24,100 bases of DNA. Origin: a virus. A model generated the notes under the pieces. It was not told the DNA's origin, made no database searches, and saw only the letters and a program-made list of their open reading frames with translations. The stretch is taken from the IMG/VR virus record IMGVR_UViG_3300025890_000156, positions 1-24,100 of that record; one strand, written 5' to 3'. Of this stretch, positions 16,429 through 24,100 are shown piece after piece; the first letter of the stretch is position 1; each line of letters opens with the position of its first letter. The position numbers were made by a program, and so were the translations under genes.

Positions 16429-17546
16429 TATTTTATGAAAAATGTAAATTTATTATCTATAACTTCTGTGTCTGTTCCATTGCTACCTGCAAAAGAACCA
16501 CTTATTACTTTTATTAATAATTTATATTCTCTCTGAACTTGCAACCCTGAAGTGTTTAAATCAATAAAGTTTCCACGTGAGTCACACGATATGTACGAGC
16601 CTGTACCATATGGTATAACAACATCATCTGAGTAATTATCTAATACAGAATATTGAGAACCTGTTGGTAAGTACTTTACTACACTATATGCAGATGCTGT
16701 AGGAGAATTACTTAATGTTGGATTATTAGTTCTACCTACAATTCGTATTTTACCATCAAACTCATTTGAATATCTTGATTTTAAATTAGTACTATAAATT
16801 TGTAAATCTTCTAAATCACTCGCATCTAACTTCTGAAGACTACCTGTATTCCAAACGTGTGAGTTCCAAACTGCTTCTAATCTCGGAGAGTATATAGTAT
16901 GTGTATCTCGTGAAAAGAATTTAAAATTACCTAATTGTGTACTTGAACCTTCATCTAATAGTACATTATTATTTCCAATAGAACCTGAACGTTTAACCAT
17001 AAATCCGTTATTAGTAATATTATTACTAAACCATTTATTAACAATATCAGTAACATCCATTCTCATATCAAGTTCAGTATCTGTATGTATAAAACTTTGA
17101 GATGCTTCATATCCTGAACCACTAATCCAAGCACCGCCTGTGTCTTTTATATCTGCTTTAGTCCAATACGTTTCTTCATTCTGCCCTGTTCTATAAGCCC
17201 AACTACACCCTTCTGTTTCCGCAGGACTATAAGTAGTTTTGCCTCTTCCCATATTCCAACTACCACTTGTAGGATAAGCATACAAACTTTGTGAAGTAGT
17301 TAAATTATCACTACCAGCATCATACATATTTAAATAATATTTAGCAGTCGCACCTGCGTTAGCTCTAACTACACTTTGACTCATAGCTTGTAAATCAAAA
17401 CGTGCTAAAATTCTTGAAACATTGACAGACACACCAGCATCATCAACATCTTTTCGTACTTCAATTATTTCATCTAATCCAAAATTATTAGATTCAGATG
17501 CTTCGTATAAAACCGTATCTTCTGTTGCGAATGTAAAAAAGTGCAT
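16428..17546 (-). CDS. Virion structural protein with a DNRLRE-like N-terminal domain
   Basis: The 372-residue protein opens with TFATEDTVLYEASESNN, then GLDEIIEVRKD and RILARFDL. This is the D-x-T-x-[YL] ... N-x-G ... RxLxRFDL arrangement of DNRLRE/CBM-like beta-sandwich domains. Further sandwich features follow: AKYYLNMYDA, Trp-rich turns around 90-135, and TDIVNKWFSN near 190. The second half (from about 235) is another beta-rich region beginning at PRLEAVWNSHVW. Such proteins occur in tail clusters of marine phages and may bind surfaces or glycans. The start has AAGGAG 7 bases upstream, and the gene lies 10 bases after the gp6-type gene. The place in the order suggests a baseplate-periphery or fibre-attachment protein, taking a position near that of gp7/gp8 in T4, but I see no homology to those proteins. 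Confidence 0.68.
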   Translation of the reverse strand: MHFFTFATEDTVLYEASESNNFGLDEIIEVRKDVDDAGVSVNVSRILARFDLQAMSQSVVRANAGATAKYYLNMYDAGSDNLTTSQSLYAYPTSGSWNMGRGKTTYSPAETEGCSWAYRTGQNEETYWTKADIKDTGGAWISGSGYEASQSFIHTDTELDMRMDVTDIVNKWFSNNITNNGFMVKRSGSIGNNNVLLDEGSSTQLGNFKFFSRDTHTIYSPRLEAVWNSHVWNTGSLQKLDASDLEDLQIYSTNLKSRYSNEFDGKIRIVGRTNNPTLSNSPTASAYSVVKYLPTGSQYSVLDNYSDDVVIPYGTGSYISCDSRGNFIDLNTSGLQVQREYKLLIKVISGSFAGSNGTDTEVIDNKFTFFIK

Positions 17547-17556
17547 TACTTACTCC

Positions 17557-19530
17557 TTAGTACCCGGCGCCACTTGATGAATCGCCTATACAATTACCTT
17601 CTATATCTTTATTTGGAAATTTTAATTCAAAGATACTTGGGTCGATTGAAGGATAAATTACACCATCTTTAGTTGCTGAACCGATGTCATAAATGTTACC
17701 TGAATAATTTGAACCCTTTTCATAACGATTATAAATTATTACCTGAGACTTATCAGGATTATCTTCGAGAGGAGGAACTACTGATGCAACTCCATCTACT
17801 AATGCTATTTCTCTAACTAAATCAGCAACAACAATTGGTTGATTGATTTGCCAATCGTCAGGTCTAAAAAAGAATTTTATAGCATTTATACATCTTAACA
17901 AAACTTCATCTTTGTTAAATCCTACTCTTGCTATAATACTAAATCTAACTCCTAAATTAATTATGTAAGCGTCTTTAATATTTACAGCATCTGTTACAGG
18001 ACGATATTCACTTAAATATGTAGCAAGATTTCTCTTCACAACATCATTACAAACTACTAATTTTTTAGCAGGTGTATATCCTAAAACATACATATTAAGT
18101 GCTAATGGATTTGCTACTCGTGTATTAGTATTAGGTAAGTTTGCTTTTGTTTTACCATCTGTACCACTATCTAATGATTTACCTTCTTGTAATTGTTCAT
18201 CTTGAACAATATAAACTTTTGCCATACTACCATATCTACCTGGCATAGTCATAGCTCTCATCATATAGTCTTCTTTAGTTATTGTTCTTTGTTGTGCTTG
18301 AAAATATGCAAGAGAATTATTCTTCACTTCAATTACAGATTCACGACCTTTTCCTCCCATTGCAGGTAATGCGTTATTACAAGCAACACTTGCTTTTGCA
18401 GTTGCTATTAAAGAACTATTAACACCTGGCTTATTCGGGCCGTATAAAGCACCTACTACTTTATTAATTGTATTAGATGGTACGTTATGTGAAAGTCCAC
18501 CACCGTATCTATATGTTATAGTTAATGTAGTATTTCCAGGTGCGAGTCCGTATGCTTTTGTATTTAAAAAATTACTTGGGTCAAAAGCAGTATCTAAACC
18601 TGATACACCGGAAGGTAAACTTGAACCAACATTATCAGGATTAGGAATAATTTCTTCATCAGGATTTGAACTATTTCCTGCACCGAATCTTAACTCTACC
18701 AATCCGTCTTCAGTTATATAAGTGTAGAATCTTCTTGATGTCTTTTTTAATTTTAATAGATATGGAGCTTTATCAGAAAATTGAGAATCTTGTGGACTTA
18801 AATCTGCTGTATTGTTTGATTCAATGAATACCGTATCTTGTGCTAAGTATGGAACTTGACTCCACTCGTTACCATCACTATCTTTACAAGAAATTATTTC
18901 AGTTACGCCACTTTGTTTTAATCTTATTTTGTCATATCGTTTAGCAGCACCGAAAACAAAACGTTCTGTTTTTTGTTGACCTGAAGTTGCTGATGCAGAT
19001 TTTTTTAGTAGATATGTAGTAGGTTCTCCTCCTGCACTTTCATACACACTAACATCTATCTTAGATGCACTACCTGAATATTGAAAATTAACATCTTCGT
19101 TTAAGAAAAAATCAGGGCCACTTGAAGATTTTAAATTAGAACCTCCTTTTAATACTAAACCGTAATTTAAATCAGGTCTGTTTGCCGCACCTGAACCAAT
19201 AGAAGGCACCGTTTGAAAGATATCTACATCTGCAGACGCTGCGGTAACAATTTTAGGTTTATAACCCATTGATTGCGCAATCTGATAAACGTTTTTAGTT
19301 TCTTCAGCATATGCTAATAAACTTTCTTTAAATTGATTATCTATATAGTAAGAAAGAACATCACCAACATATGCGGCCATTTCAATAAACATCATACCAG
19401 GAGAAGTTTCATTAAAATCATTGTATGCAGAAGGAAAGTATGTCTTTGCGTGTTCCATCAAAGAATCTTTAAGTTGATTAAAGTCTTTATTTAAATACTT
19501 AACTTCTTTTTGCTTTACTGCTTGAGCCAT
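17557..19530 (-). CDS. Baseplate wedge protein, gp6-like (baseplate J family)
   Basis: At 657 residues this matches T4 gp6 (660). The N-terminal 100 residues are typical: KEVKYLNKDFNQLKDSLME, then SPGMMFIEMAAYVGDVLSYY and NVYQIAQSMGYKP. The middle has RTITKEDYMMRAM and PGRYGSMAKVYI (about 410-445), and the C-terminal domain has INQPIVVADLVREI and VDGVASVVPP (about 560-590), as in J/gp6 proteins. In T4, gp6 dimers form the continuous ring of the inner baseplate that joins the wedges and changes shape on contraction. AGGAGAAGG lies just before ATG at 19530. It follows gp25 by 16 bases, keeping the conserved gp25-gp6 order. The C-terminus ends in a Ser/Gly run closing with GAGY, like the GGGGY end of the product of 20335-20988. 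Confidence 0.93.
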   Translation of the reverse strand: MAQAVKQKEVKYLNKDFNQLKDSLMEHAKTYFPSAYNDFNETSPGMMFIEMAAYVGDVLSYYIDNQFKESLLAYAEETKNVYQIAQSMGYKPKIVTAASADVDIFQTVPSIGSGAANRPDLNYGLVLKGGSNLKSSSGPDFFLNEDVNFQYSGSASKIDVSVYESAGGEPTTYLLKKSASATSGQQKTERFVFGAAKRYDKIRLKQSGVTEIISCKDSDGNEWSQVPYLAQDTVFIESNNTADLSPQDSQFSDKAPYLLKLKKTSRRFYTYITEDGLVELRFGAGNSSNPDEEIIPNPDNVGSSLPSGVSGLDTAFDPSNFLNTKAYGLAPGNTTLTITYRYGGGLSHNVPSNTINKVVGALYGPNKPGVNSSLIATAKASVACNNALPAMGGKGRESVIEVKNNSLAYFQAQQRTITKEDYMMRAMTMPGRYGSMAKVYIVQDEQLQEGKSLDSGTDGKTKANLPNTNTRVANPLALNMYVLGYTPAKKLVVCNDVVKRNLATYLSEYRPVTDAVNIKDAYIINLGVRFSIIARVGFNKDEVLLRCINAIKFFFRPDDWQINQPIVVADLVREIALVDGVASVVPPLEDNPDKSQVIIYNRYEKGSNYSGNIYDIGSATKDGVIYPSIDPSIFELKFPNKDIEGNCIGDSSSGAGY

Positions 19531-19546
19531 TTCCTTCTCCTAAATA

Positions 19547-19966
19547 TTAATACTCACTAAAGTCCGCACCCGGCATATCTAAAGATACAATTATTTCGTC
19601 ATTAAATTCGGTACTAAATTTTGCTAATATATTTAAAGTATTCCCGTTGTCTATAAGTTCAGTTTTAACTAAACTAACAAAAGGTAAAAATAAATCTAAC
19701 GCTTCTTTTATAGATTCTTCAACTTGCGGTTTTAGTATAGCTGGGTCGTTTTGTTCAAAAACAATTTCTGATAAACGACATCCAAATTCAGGTATCGCTG
19801 GTCGTTCTCCTACCTTTGTTAACAATAAATTTTTTATATTATCTTGTATCTGTTCGTAATAACTATAGTTAGTTTTGAAAAAGCCATAAGTCTCTCTGTT
19901 GTAATTTAACGGAAAGCCTATTCCAAAGGCTTTGTCAGGGTCTAAGTCTATATCTCTTACGCTCAT
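19547..19966 (-). CDS. Baseplate wedge subunit, gp25-like
   Basis: The 139-residue protein (T4 gp25 is 132) belongs to the GPW/gp25 family. Diagnostic segments are GIGFPL near 15-20, YEQIQDNIKNLLLTKVGERP (37-56) and PEFGCRL (59-65), the conserved turn that anchors it to the wedge. The C-terminal beta region (SLVKTELIDNGNTLNILAK) also fits. In T4, gp25 joins the gp6-gp53 wedge core and contacts the first sheath ring, so it helps trigger contraction. Its ATG overlaps the upstream stop as ATGA, indicating coupling, and gp6 follows directly. No residues look unusual for the family. Confidence 0.93.
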   Translation of the reverse strand: MSVRDIDLDPDKAFGIGFPLNYNRETYGFFKTNYSYYEQIQDNIKNLLLTKVGERPAIPEFGCRLSEIVFEQNDPAILKPQVEESIKEALDLFLPFVSLVKTELIDNGNTLNILAKFSTEFNDEIIVSLDMPGADFSEY

Positions 19967-20319
19967 TTATTATTCATTTTATTCATAAGTTCACGATAAT
20001 CTTTAGTGATAGCTTTTTGTACATCAGGGTCAACTTGGTCAGGTGAAACTCCTGCTTTTTGTGCTATTTCTGCTACACCTGCATTTGTCATACCGCCTCC
20101 ATTAGATTTCATATCACCATAGCCTAATAAGTCAGCCATATCGTTTGTACCAAATGTTTTTCCACCCATTGTCGGATATTCTTCTTTTGTCTTAACAGAC
20201 TCTTGAATTGGCGTAGACCTTTTAGACTTAATTTCATTAATAAATATCTCGCCGAGTTGTTTTTTGACTTCTTCATTGACTAATCTACCGATTATTTTTT
20301 TTAACTCGTTTGCCTTCAT
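19963..20319 (-). CDS. Small protein upstream of gp25, function unknown
   Basis: The 118-residue product begins MKANELKKIIGRLVNEEVKK, a basic amphipathic helix. It then has a low-complexity Lys/Ser/Thr/Gly centre (YPTMGGKTFGTNDMADLLGYGD) and a helical C-terminus with DQVDPDVQKAI and RELMNKMNNK. The N-terminus resembles the short targeting-like peptides of the 3949-6345 genes but lacks a clear (L/I)-x-E site, so I do not group it with them. AGGAGG lies 6 bases before ATG at 20319, a strong start. It overlaps gp25 by 4 bases. Its position suggests a baseplate assembly factor or minor tail protein; no domain supports this directly. Confidence 0.6.
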   Translation of the reverse strand: MKANELKKIIGRLVNEEVKKQLGEIFINEIKSKRSTPIQESVKTKEEYPTMGGKTFGTNDMADLLGYGDMKSNGGGMTNAGVAEIAQKAGVSPDQVDPDVQKAITKDYRELMNKMNNK

Positions 20320-20334
20320 AATACCTCCTAAGTA

Positions 20335-20988
20335 TTAATATCCACCGCCACCGGTACTTGTTGAAGTTCCCGTTGCAGTAGTAGTTGTTGTTATTGTTGT
20401 TACACCGTCACCGCCATTGCCATCATTATTTTGATTAGATTCTTCAGCTTCAGATAAAGCAACTAATGAATCTAATTCTTGTTGTGTTGATTCCAAATCA
20501 TCGTCACCTGTATCTTTGCCGTTTCCTTTTCCATTAGCTAAACTTGCAAGTTTTATTGCTAATAAAGCTATTATAGTTTCTACAGCTAAAGCTTTTAATT
20601 GTTTAATTAAAAAATCTGTATTTTTTAATGCGGCTGATGCATCTGAAATTTCTTCTTTTACTTTTTCTATAATTTTATCTTGTAGAACACCTGCAGCTGC
20701 AACAGGAGGAACTAAAGCAGAACCTATCTTACCCGCATCAGCGGCCGCTCCTGCTATTGCTTTAGCAACTTTAATTCCTGCTATTGTATTTCGTATTGCC
20801 TTTAATGTAGGTTCTACACTTTCTGCTAATTTTTTTATCTTTTTTATTTTTTCTATATCTTTAGGTAAATTTTCCGGCATTTCACCTTGTGATGCTTTAC
20901 CTTGATATAAAGGTATCTTTCGGTCTTTGTACCCTCTTAAAAAATCGATAGGCGCAGACATCTTATCATTTATCACTTTAGTTATCAT
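20335..20988 (-). CDS. Ala-rich helical protein with a Thr-rich, GGGGY-ending tail
   Basis: The 217-residue protein has three zones. Residues 1-55 are basic and polar (MSAPIDFLRGYKDRKIPLYQ). Residues 60-150 are long Ala/Ile/Lys helices, with hydrophobic stretches around 66-100 and 133-150 that could insert in a membrane or pack as a bundle. From 151 the chain is disordered: acidic, then Asn/Gly-rich, then a Thr run ending in GGGGY. The start overlaps the upstream stop as ATGA. The protein lies between the hub-like gene and the gp25 module, so a baseplate or tail-tube-lumen role is possible, perhaps involving membrane contact. I recognise no family. A start at Met10 is possible but lacks a ribosome binding site. 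Confidence 0.6.
   Translation of the reverse strand: MITKVINDKMSAPIDFLRGYKDRKIPLYQGKASQGEMPENLPKDIEKIKKIKKLAESVEPTLKAIRNTIAGIKVAKAIAGAAADAGKIGSALVPPVAAAGVLQDKIIEKVKEEISDASAALKNTDFLIKQLKALAVETIIALLAIKLASLANGKGNGKDTGDDDLESTQQELDSLVALSEAEESNQNNDGNGGDGVTTITTTTTATGTSTSTGGGGY
20341..20402. repeat. Low-complexity Thr/Ser/Gly-coding tract
   Basis: On the minus strand this stretch is a degenerate run of ACN and GGN codons encoding the Thr-rich tail of the 20335-20988 product. The nucleotide pattern (GTTGTTGTTATTGTTG on the plus strand) is prone to slippage, so tail length may vary between related phages. Confidence 0.6.
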
Positions 20989-22268
20989 TCTACAAATACC
21001 TTCTTACTAACATCACCTGTCCATACTGATATTCCGTCTGCTTCGATTTGTGTACCTAATATTTTATTATGTAAACTTTTAATACTATCTTTTATAGGTT
21101 TAGATATAGCACTAATATCACTTTTCGATACACCGTTTCCATCAACAGCAATCCCACCATTAGCTAAATTATCTAATGCATCAGTTAAGTTTTTCAATAT
21201 TCCTAACACACTTCCATCTCCTAATTTAGCTCCTTCAGTATCACTCGCTTTTGAAATTCCTACCATAGTATTTAAATAATTTAATCCTCTTACTGCTGGT
21301 TGCATTGGCGAGTTTGGAAGTAATCCACGATTCTCACTTGTACCTATATAAATAAAACCACTTTTCTCATCTTCATCTACTGCAGGTGTAGTTATAAAAA
21401 TATTCTTCATAGAATTTAAACTTAAATGTCCTGAAGATAGTACACTTATATTATGATTGTTATAGTTAGCACCCTTAGTATAAATAAATATACTATTAGA
21501 AGAAAGTAACATCTTATCGTTAACAGATTTATTTTGCGCAAACGTAGCACCTACCGGTGACGATAATACTTTCTTTTCGTAATCTACAATTCTTTCTGTT
21601 CCGTTTAGTTTTGCTTCAGTTTTTAAATCTATACCAGGAGAAGAATTTTTCAAAAGATAAATAGAACTACCATCTACATTCGGGTCAAAGAAATTAGGTA
21701 TAGATGCGTTAGAGTTTTGTGCTGAATTTAATTCAGAAGAAAACTCATCTGCATTAAATACTTCAACATCAGAAGCGTCTCGTGAACGAAATCCGTTTCC
21801 TATTCTTATTGTTGGTCTACTTTCTTTATCACTTAATACTATAGCGTGTCCATATCTACCTTGAACAGCTACATCTCCTGGAGTTATTTGTATAGGAGAA
21901 ACACCAAAGTCAGGCTTATACTCGCTCGTAGCAGTAGGAACAAGTTGTGCTGAATTTGTTATCGAATCATATATAGGAAGAGGAGGCCCATAAAATCTAC
22001 TACTATCATATGCAAAAACAGGAACCATTTCGTTTATTACAGGTGACGATATGAAGTGCATAGAAGAAGGCTTCATATTATTCATCTGAGAGTCTTCTGT
22101 AAACGTAGAAATTTTTTGTTGATTGTCAGCCGGATTGACACTACTTATAACTTTAGCAGATGGTATCTTAAATGCTATTCGTATAGCATCTACAGCCTCA
22201 TTTACCTCTTGTTTGATAAAATGATAAGCTTTACTAAAATTTAATAAACCGCCTGTATCTTTATCCAT
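20985..22268 (-). CDS. Virion structural protein, probably baseplate hub/spike-associated
   Basis: The 427-residue protein contains PGDVAVQGRYGHAIVL and PTIRIGNG (about 128-160). The GD-x-x-x-x-GR-x-G ... P-x-I-x-I-x-NG pattern recurs in marine T4-like virion proteins near the central hub and resembles the OB-fold/spike modules of gp5-VgrG proteins. The region around 255-310 (LLSSNSIFIYTKG, ISVLSSGHLSLNSMKNIFITTP) has the regular alternating strands of a beta-helical spike. The C-terminus (about 345-410) turns helical. I see no lysozyme domain like that in T4 gp5. It starts 2 bases after the previous gene with a weak GAGAG ribosome binding site and overlaps the next gene by 4 bases. A hub or spike role is inferred from context and pattern. 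Confidence 0.6.
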   Translation of the reverse strand: MDKDTGGLLNFSKAYHFIKQEVNEAVDAIRIAFKIPSAKVISSVNPADNQQKISTFTEDSQMNNMKPSSMHFISSPVINEMVPVFAYDSSRFYGPPLPIYDSITNSAQLVPTATSEYKPDFGVSPIQITPGDVAVQGRYGHAIVLSDKESRPTIRIGNGFRSRDASDVEVFNADEFSSELNSAQNSNASIPNFFDPNVDGSSIYLLKNSSPGIDLKTEAKLNGTERIVDYEKKVLSSPVGATFAQNKSVNDKMLLSSNSIFIYTKGANYNNHNISVLSSGHLSLNSMKNIFITTPAVDEDEKSGFIYIGTSENRGLLPNSPMQPAVRGLNYLNTMVGISKASDTEGAKLGDGSVLGILKNLTDALDNLANGGIAVDGNGVSKSDISAISKPIKDSIKSLHNKILGTQIEADGISVWTGDVSKKVFVE

Positions 22269-22270
22269 TG

Positions 22271-22678
22271 TTAACTCTCAGGAAAAGCAGTAGAAGTTTT
22301 TTTAGTTTCTATATCTTCGTTTATCCTATCACTTTCGCTCTGTATTTCTTGAATAGAATCTGATAACCCGGACATTAATTGTTCTTTTTCAAGTTCACTT
22401 AATCCAAATTCACTATCAGAACCTTTAGCTTCAGCTGAAGCAAGTTTTTGTACAATAGCCGCTACTTTAATTAATTGTTCGTCATTCTTTACTGCTACAT
22501 CAAGATAATCCTTTAATATAGGTACAAGTGCTACTGCAGATGCGGTATCTGTGACAAACTTCAAGAGGTCCTTCATCAGAACCTCTATCTGTTGTTTGTT
22601 ATTCTCTGAGTTTTTGTAGATATCTTTGAAAACATCTGATAACGTTTTGCCTTCAAAGACTTCAAAAGAGTCCGACAT
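22271..22678 (-). CDS. Acidic helical protein, function unknown
   Basis: The 135-residue protein is acidic and almost wholly helical: FEGKTLSDVFKDIYKNSE at the N-terminus, a hydrophobic helix VPILKDYLDVAVKNDEQLIK (about 53-72), then KVAAIVQKLASAE and an acidic C-terminus. It has no signal peptide or catalytic motif. It is probably oligomeric and may be a chaperone or scaffold for the hub-like protein encoded 2 bases downstream, but this is inference from position. Its ribosome binding site AAGGAAG lies 6 bases from ATG and falls inside the hairpin at 22681-22727, so its translation may be controlled. Confidence 0.65.
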   Translation of the reverse strand: MSDSFEVFEGKTLSDVFKDIYKNSENNKQQIEVLMKDLLKFVTDTASAVALVPILKDYLDVAVKNDEQLIKVAAIVQKLASAEAKGSDSEFGLSELEKEQLMSGLSDSIQEIQSESDRINEDIETKKTSTAFPES

Positions 22679-22680
22679 AT

Positions 22681-22727
22681 ATATCTTCCTTAATTAATAA
22701 TAAATATATATAAATCAAGAAAGATAC
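22681..22727 (-). promoter_or_regulatory. Hairpin that sequesters the ribosome binding site of the 22271-22678 gene
   Basis: In minus-strand RNA, the arm encoded at 22727-22717 (GUAUCUUUCUU) pairs with the arm at 22691-22681 (AAGGAAGAUAU). This gives an 11-bp stem including two G-U pairs, with a 25-base AU-rich loop. The second arm contains the whole AAGGAAG Shine-Dalgarno. The structure fills the gap between gp55 and the virion block. It could lower translation of the first virion gene until the stem opens, or serve as an RNA processing or attenuation site. There is no U-tract after it, so it is not a standard terminator. Confidence 0.45.
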
Positions 22728-22731
22728 GATT

Positions 22732-23490
22732 TTAAGTGAATACTGAGCCGGTTACATTGTTTTTGAATGATATTCCCTTATCTCTGAAGTCAGTAACTAA
22801 AGAATTTTGTTTACGTTTCATTACATTTATAACTCGTGTTATATGTTGAGTATTAGAACCACTCATTTCACGAATTAAGATATAAAGTGCTTTCTTATTA
22901 AAGTTTTCAATACTTTTATTATTTCTCATTAAATAAAGAAGAGCATCAACTACAGCAATATCTTTCTTTTTCTTAAAAATTTTAAAAATATTATCTTCCC
23001 AATAGAATAACATTTGTTTAAAGACTTCTAATTTAAAGTCTAAAACGTTAGCAGAACTTGATTCACCATCAGTATCTCTGTTATAATCCATAACATCTAT
23101 TTGGTCGTGTATTTTACCCATCTTATAATTTTTATTATTATTTAAAATAAGATAGTTTTTAGCAACAACTGAAAAATAACTAAATGCTTTGCCTTTACCT
23201 TGTACATACTTGTGCATATTAATTACCATATTAGAGACTACTTCTTCAATTACTTGTTCTGTAGGCTCATCAAAATAGTAAAACTTATAAGTATGAATTA
23301 AGTTTTCAGATATTTTTCTGATAGGGAGATAAATACTTTCAGCAAAAAGTCTATTTCTTTCAGGGTCACCTGGTTCCATAGAATTATACTTTACGATTGC
23401 ATCTTCAGTTTTTTGTCCAAAGTACATTTTACTTTTCTTTCTTCGTTTGATTTTTTTTCTAACCGGTAAGTTACTTGCTGGTGTTGCCAT
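22732..23490 (-). CDS. Late-transcription sigma factor, gp55-like
   Basis: The 252-residue protein matches the gp55 family of reduced sigma-70 proteins (T4 gp55 is 185 residues). The sequence shows MYFGQKTEDAIVKYNS (22-37), a helical core with RNRLFAESIYLPIRK, and KAFSYFSVVAKNYL (101-114), corresponding to the sigma region-2 part that binds core RNA polymerase and the -10 DNA. A basic N-terminus (RKKIKRRKKSK) may contact DNA. The C-terminal half is Lys/Asn-rich and helical. In T4, gp55 with gp33 and the sliding clamp gp45 directs late transcription from TATAAATA promoters. Here it would drive the virion genes beside it. The ATG overlaps the previous gene by 20 bases, with AGGAGTAGAAGA just upstream. 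Confidence 0.88.
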   Translation of the reverse strand: MATPASNLPVRKKIKRRKKSKMYFGQKTEDAIVKYNSMEPGDPERNRLFAESIYLPIRKISENLIHTYKFYYFDEPTEQVIEEVVSNMVINMHKYVQGKGKAFSYFSVVAKNYLILNNNKNYKMGKIHDQIDVMDYNRDTDGESSSANVLDFKLEVFKQMLFYWEDNIFKIFKKKKDIAVVDALLYLMRNNKSIENFNKKALYILIREMSGSNTQHITRVINVMKRKQNSLVTDFRDKGISFKNNVTGSVFT

Positions 23491-23740
23491 CTTCTTCTAC
23501 TCCTGTGTATTTTTGTATTTTATTTAAACTAAGTTTTAGACGCTCAAACGTATCACCGACTTCATCGTCTGATTCAAACATTTTCTTTTCATCGATTATT
23601 AAAAATTCTTTCTGAACTTTATCTAAATCACTTGACATATCTTCGAACCAAGTTTCTAACGTTTCTTGTCTTTTTAATTGAATTATATTAGCACTTATAC
23701 TTGTAAGTAGTAATATACCTAATATTATTTCTATAATCAT
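23471..23740 (-). CDS. Small single-pass membrane protein
   Basis: The 89-residue protein begins with a strong hydrophobic segment (MIIEIILGILLLTSISANII, about residues 2-21), then QLKRQETLETW and a highly charged helical domain (SSDLDKVQKEFL, DDEVGDTFERLKLSLNKI). The basic residues right after the segment suggest an N-out/C-in topology with the soluble domain in the cytoplasm; it could be a membrane anchor or an uncleaved signal. GGAGA lies 6 bases before ATG at 23740, which overlaps the upstream stop. Its position between an unidentified gene and gp55 gives no functional clue, and I recognise no family. Confidence 0.6.
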   Translation of the reverse strand: MIIEIILGILLLTSISANIIQLKRQETLETWFEDMSSDLDKVQKEFLIIDEKKMFESDDEVGDTFERLKLSLNKIQKYTGVEEDGNTSK

Positions 23741-24100
23741 TTTTTATCTCCAAACAAATCATCAAATAGTTGATTCTTATAATCTTTATCTACTTTAGGT
23801 TTTGTTTTTTTAGATTTCGGTTGACTTTGTCCTAAATCCGCACTAGGACGAACCTCCTCAACCTCATCTTTTTCAACACCTAAAATATCAGAATAAGGTA
23901 TGTTAGCATCTTCACTAAACATATAACGTTCCATCTCAAAACGAGTAGCAACCATATCTGCTTGATGAACTAACTGAGCAATATTTGATTTTATCTTTTT
24001 GCCTTCACCAAAACCCATTAGATAAGTTTTGTTAGCTTCTTCATACATACCATCAGCAAGTCTTAATCCTAAATACTCTTGTTCAGAATATGTAACACCA
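23737..24100 (-). CDS. Unidentified protein, 5' end beyond the window
   Basis: The frame stays open past ATG at 24048 to the right edge, adding residues such as YSEQEYLGLRLADG. No Shine-Dalgarno precedes that ATG, so it is probably an internal methionine and the gene starts outside the window. The visible part is helical and charged (EEANKTYLMGFGEGKK, QLVHQADMVATRFEMERYM), followed by a Lys/Pro-rich linker (QPKSKKTKPKVDK) and a short acidic end (QLFDDLFGDKK). That terminal peptide could be a docking motif like those used to contact sliding clamps, but this is speculation. It overlaps the membrane-protein gene by 4 bases. No function can be assigned. Confidence 0.55.
   Translation of the reverse strand, partial: GVTYSEQEYLGLRLADGMYEEANKTYLMGFGEGKKIKSNIAQLVHQADMVATRFEMERYMFSEDANIPYSDILGVEKDEVEEVRPSADLGQSQPKSKKTKPKVDKDYKNQLFDDLFGDKK

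Noticed and set aside
20516-20905. 129-codon open frame on the plus strand
   Set aside because: It lies wholly antisense to the Ala-rich virion-cluster gene and its residues mirror that gene's codon bias; no ribosome binding site or family resemblance.

Overview
The window reads as part of a low-GC, T4-like tailed phage (myovirus) genome, most likely one infecting a marine bacterium. The evidence is recognisable homologues of T4 gp55 (late sigma factor), gp25 and gp6 (baseplate wedge), gp61 (primase) and gp47/gp46 (recombination nuclease). Several virion proteins also have sequence signatures I associate with marine T4-like phages. The strong AT bias would suit a phage of a low-GC host such as SAR11 or Prochlorococcus, but no host-specific gene is visible, so the host is an inference. 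Every convincing gene lies on the minus strand and packing is tight, with ATGA and TAATG overlaps throughout. Transcription therefore runs from high to low coordinates.

In transcription order, the right end (24100 to 22732) holds a gene cut by the window edge, a small membrane-anchored protein and the gp55-like sigma factor. A 53-base gap follows, with a hairpin that covers the ribosome binding site of the next gene. Next is the tail/baseplate block (22678 to 6354): an acidic helical protein, a spike/hub-like structural protein, two small proteins, gp25, gp6, a DNRLRE-like virion protein, a small linker gene, a giant 2289-residue structural protein with a LamG-like region, and three further virion proteins. 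The last two of these share a C-terminal module.

Three genes (6345 to 3949) follow whose N-termini look like the T4 capsid-targeting sequence, a short amphipathic peptide ending in (L/I)-x-E. They may be internal head proteins delivered with the DNA. One contains an HExxH zinc-metallopeptidase motif and one has weak similarity to ADP-ribosyltransferases.

A 216-base AT-rich gap (3948 to 3733) carries a terminator-like hairpin and a cluster of repeats and palindromes. It separates the virion block from a DNA-metabolism block: a small PD-(D/E)XK nuclease, a DnaG/gp61-type primase and a large ORF running off the left edge. That ORF joins the SbcD/Mre11 (gp47) nuclease and the SbcC/Rad50 (gp46) ATPase in one uninterrupted reading frame of at least 832 codons. 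T4 encodes these as two proteins.

The items most worth a second look are the SbcD-SbcC fusion, the putative packaged-effector cassette, the iterated palindromes ahead of the DNA-metabolism genes, and the hairpin that sequesters a ribosome binding site.
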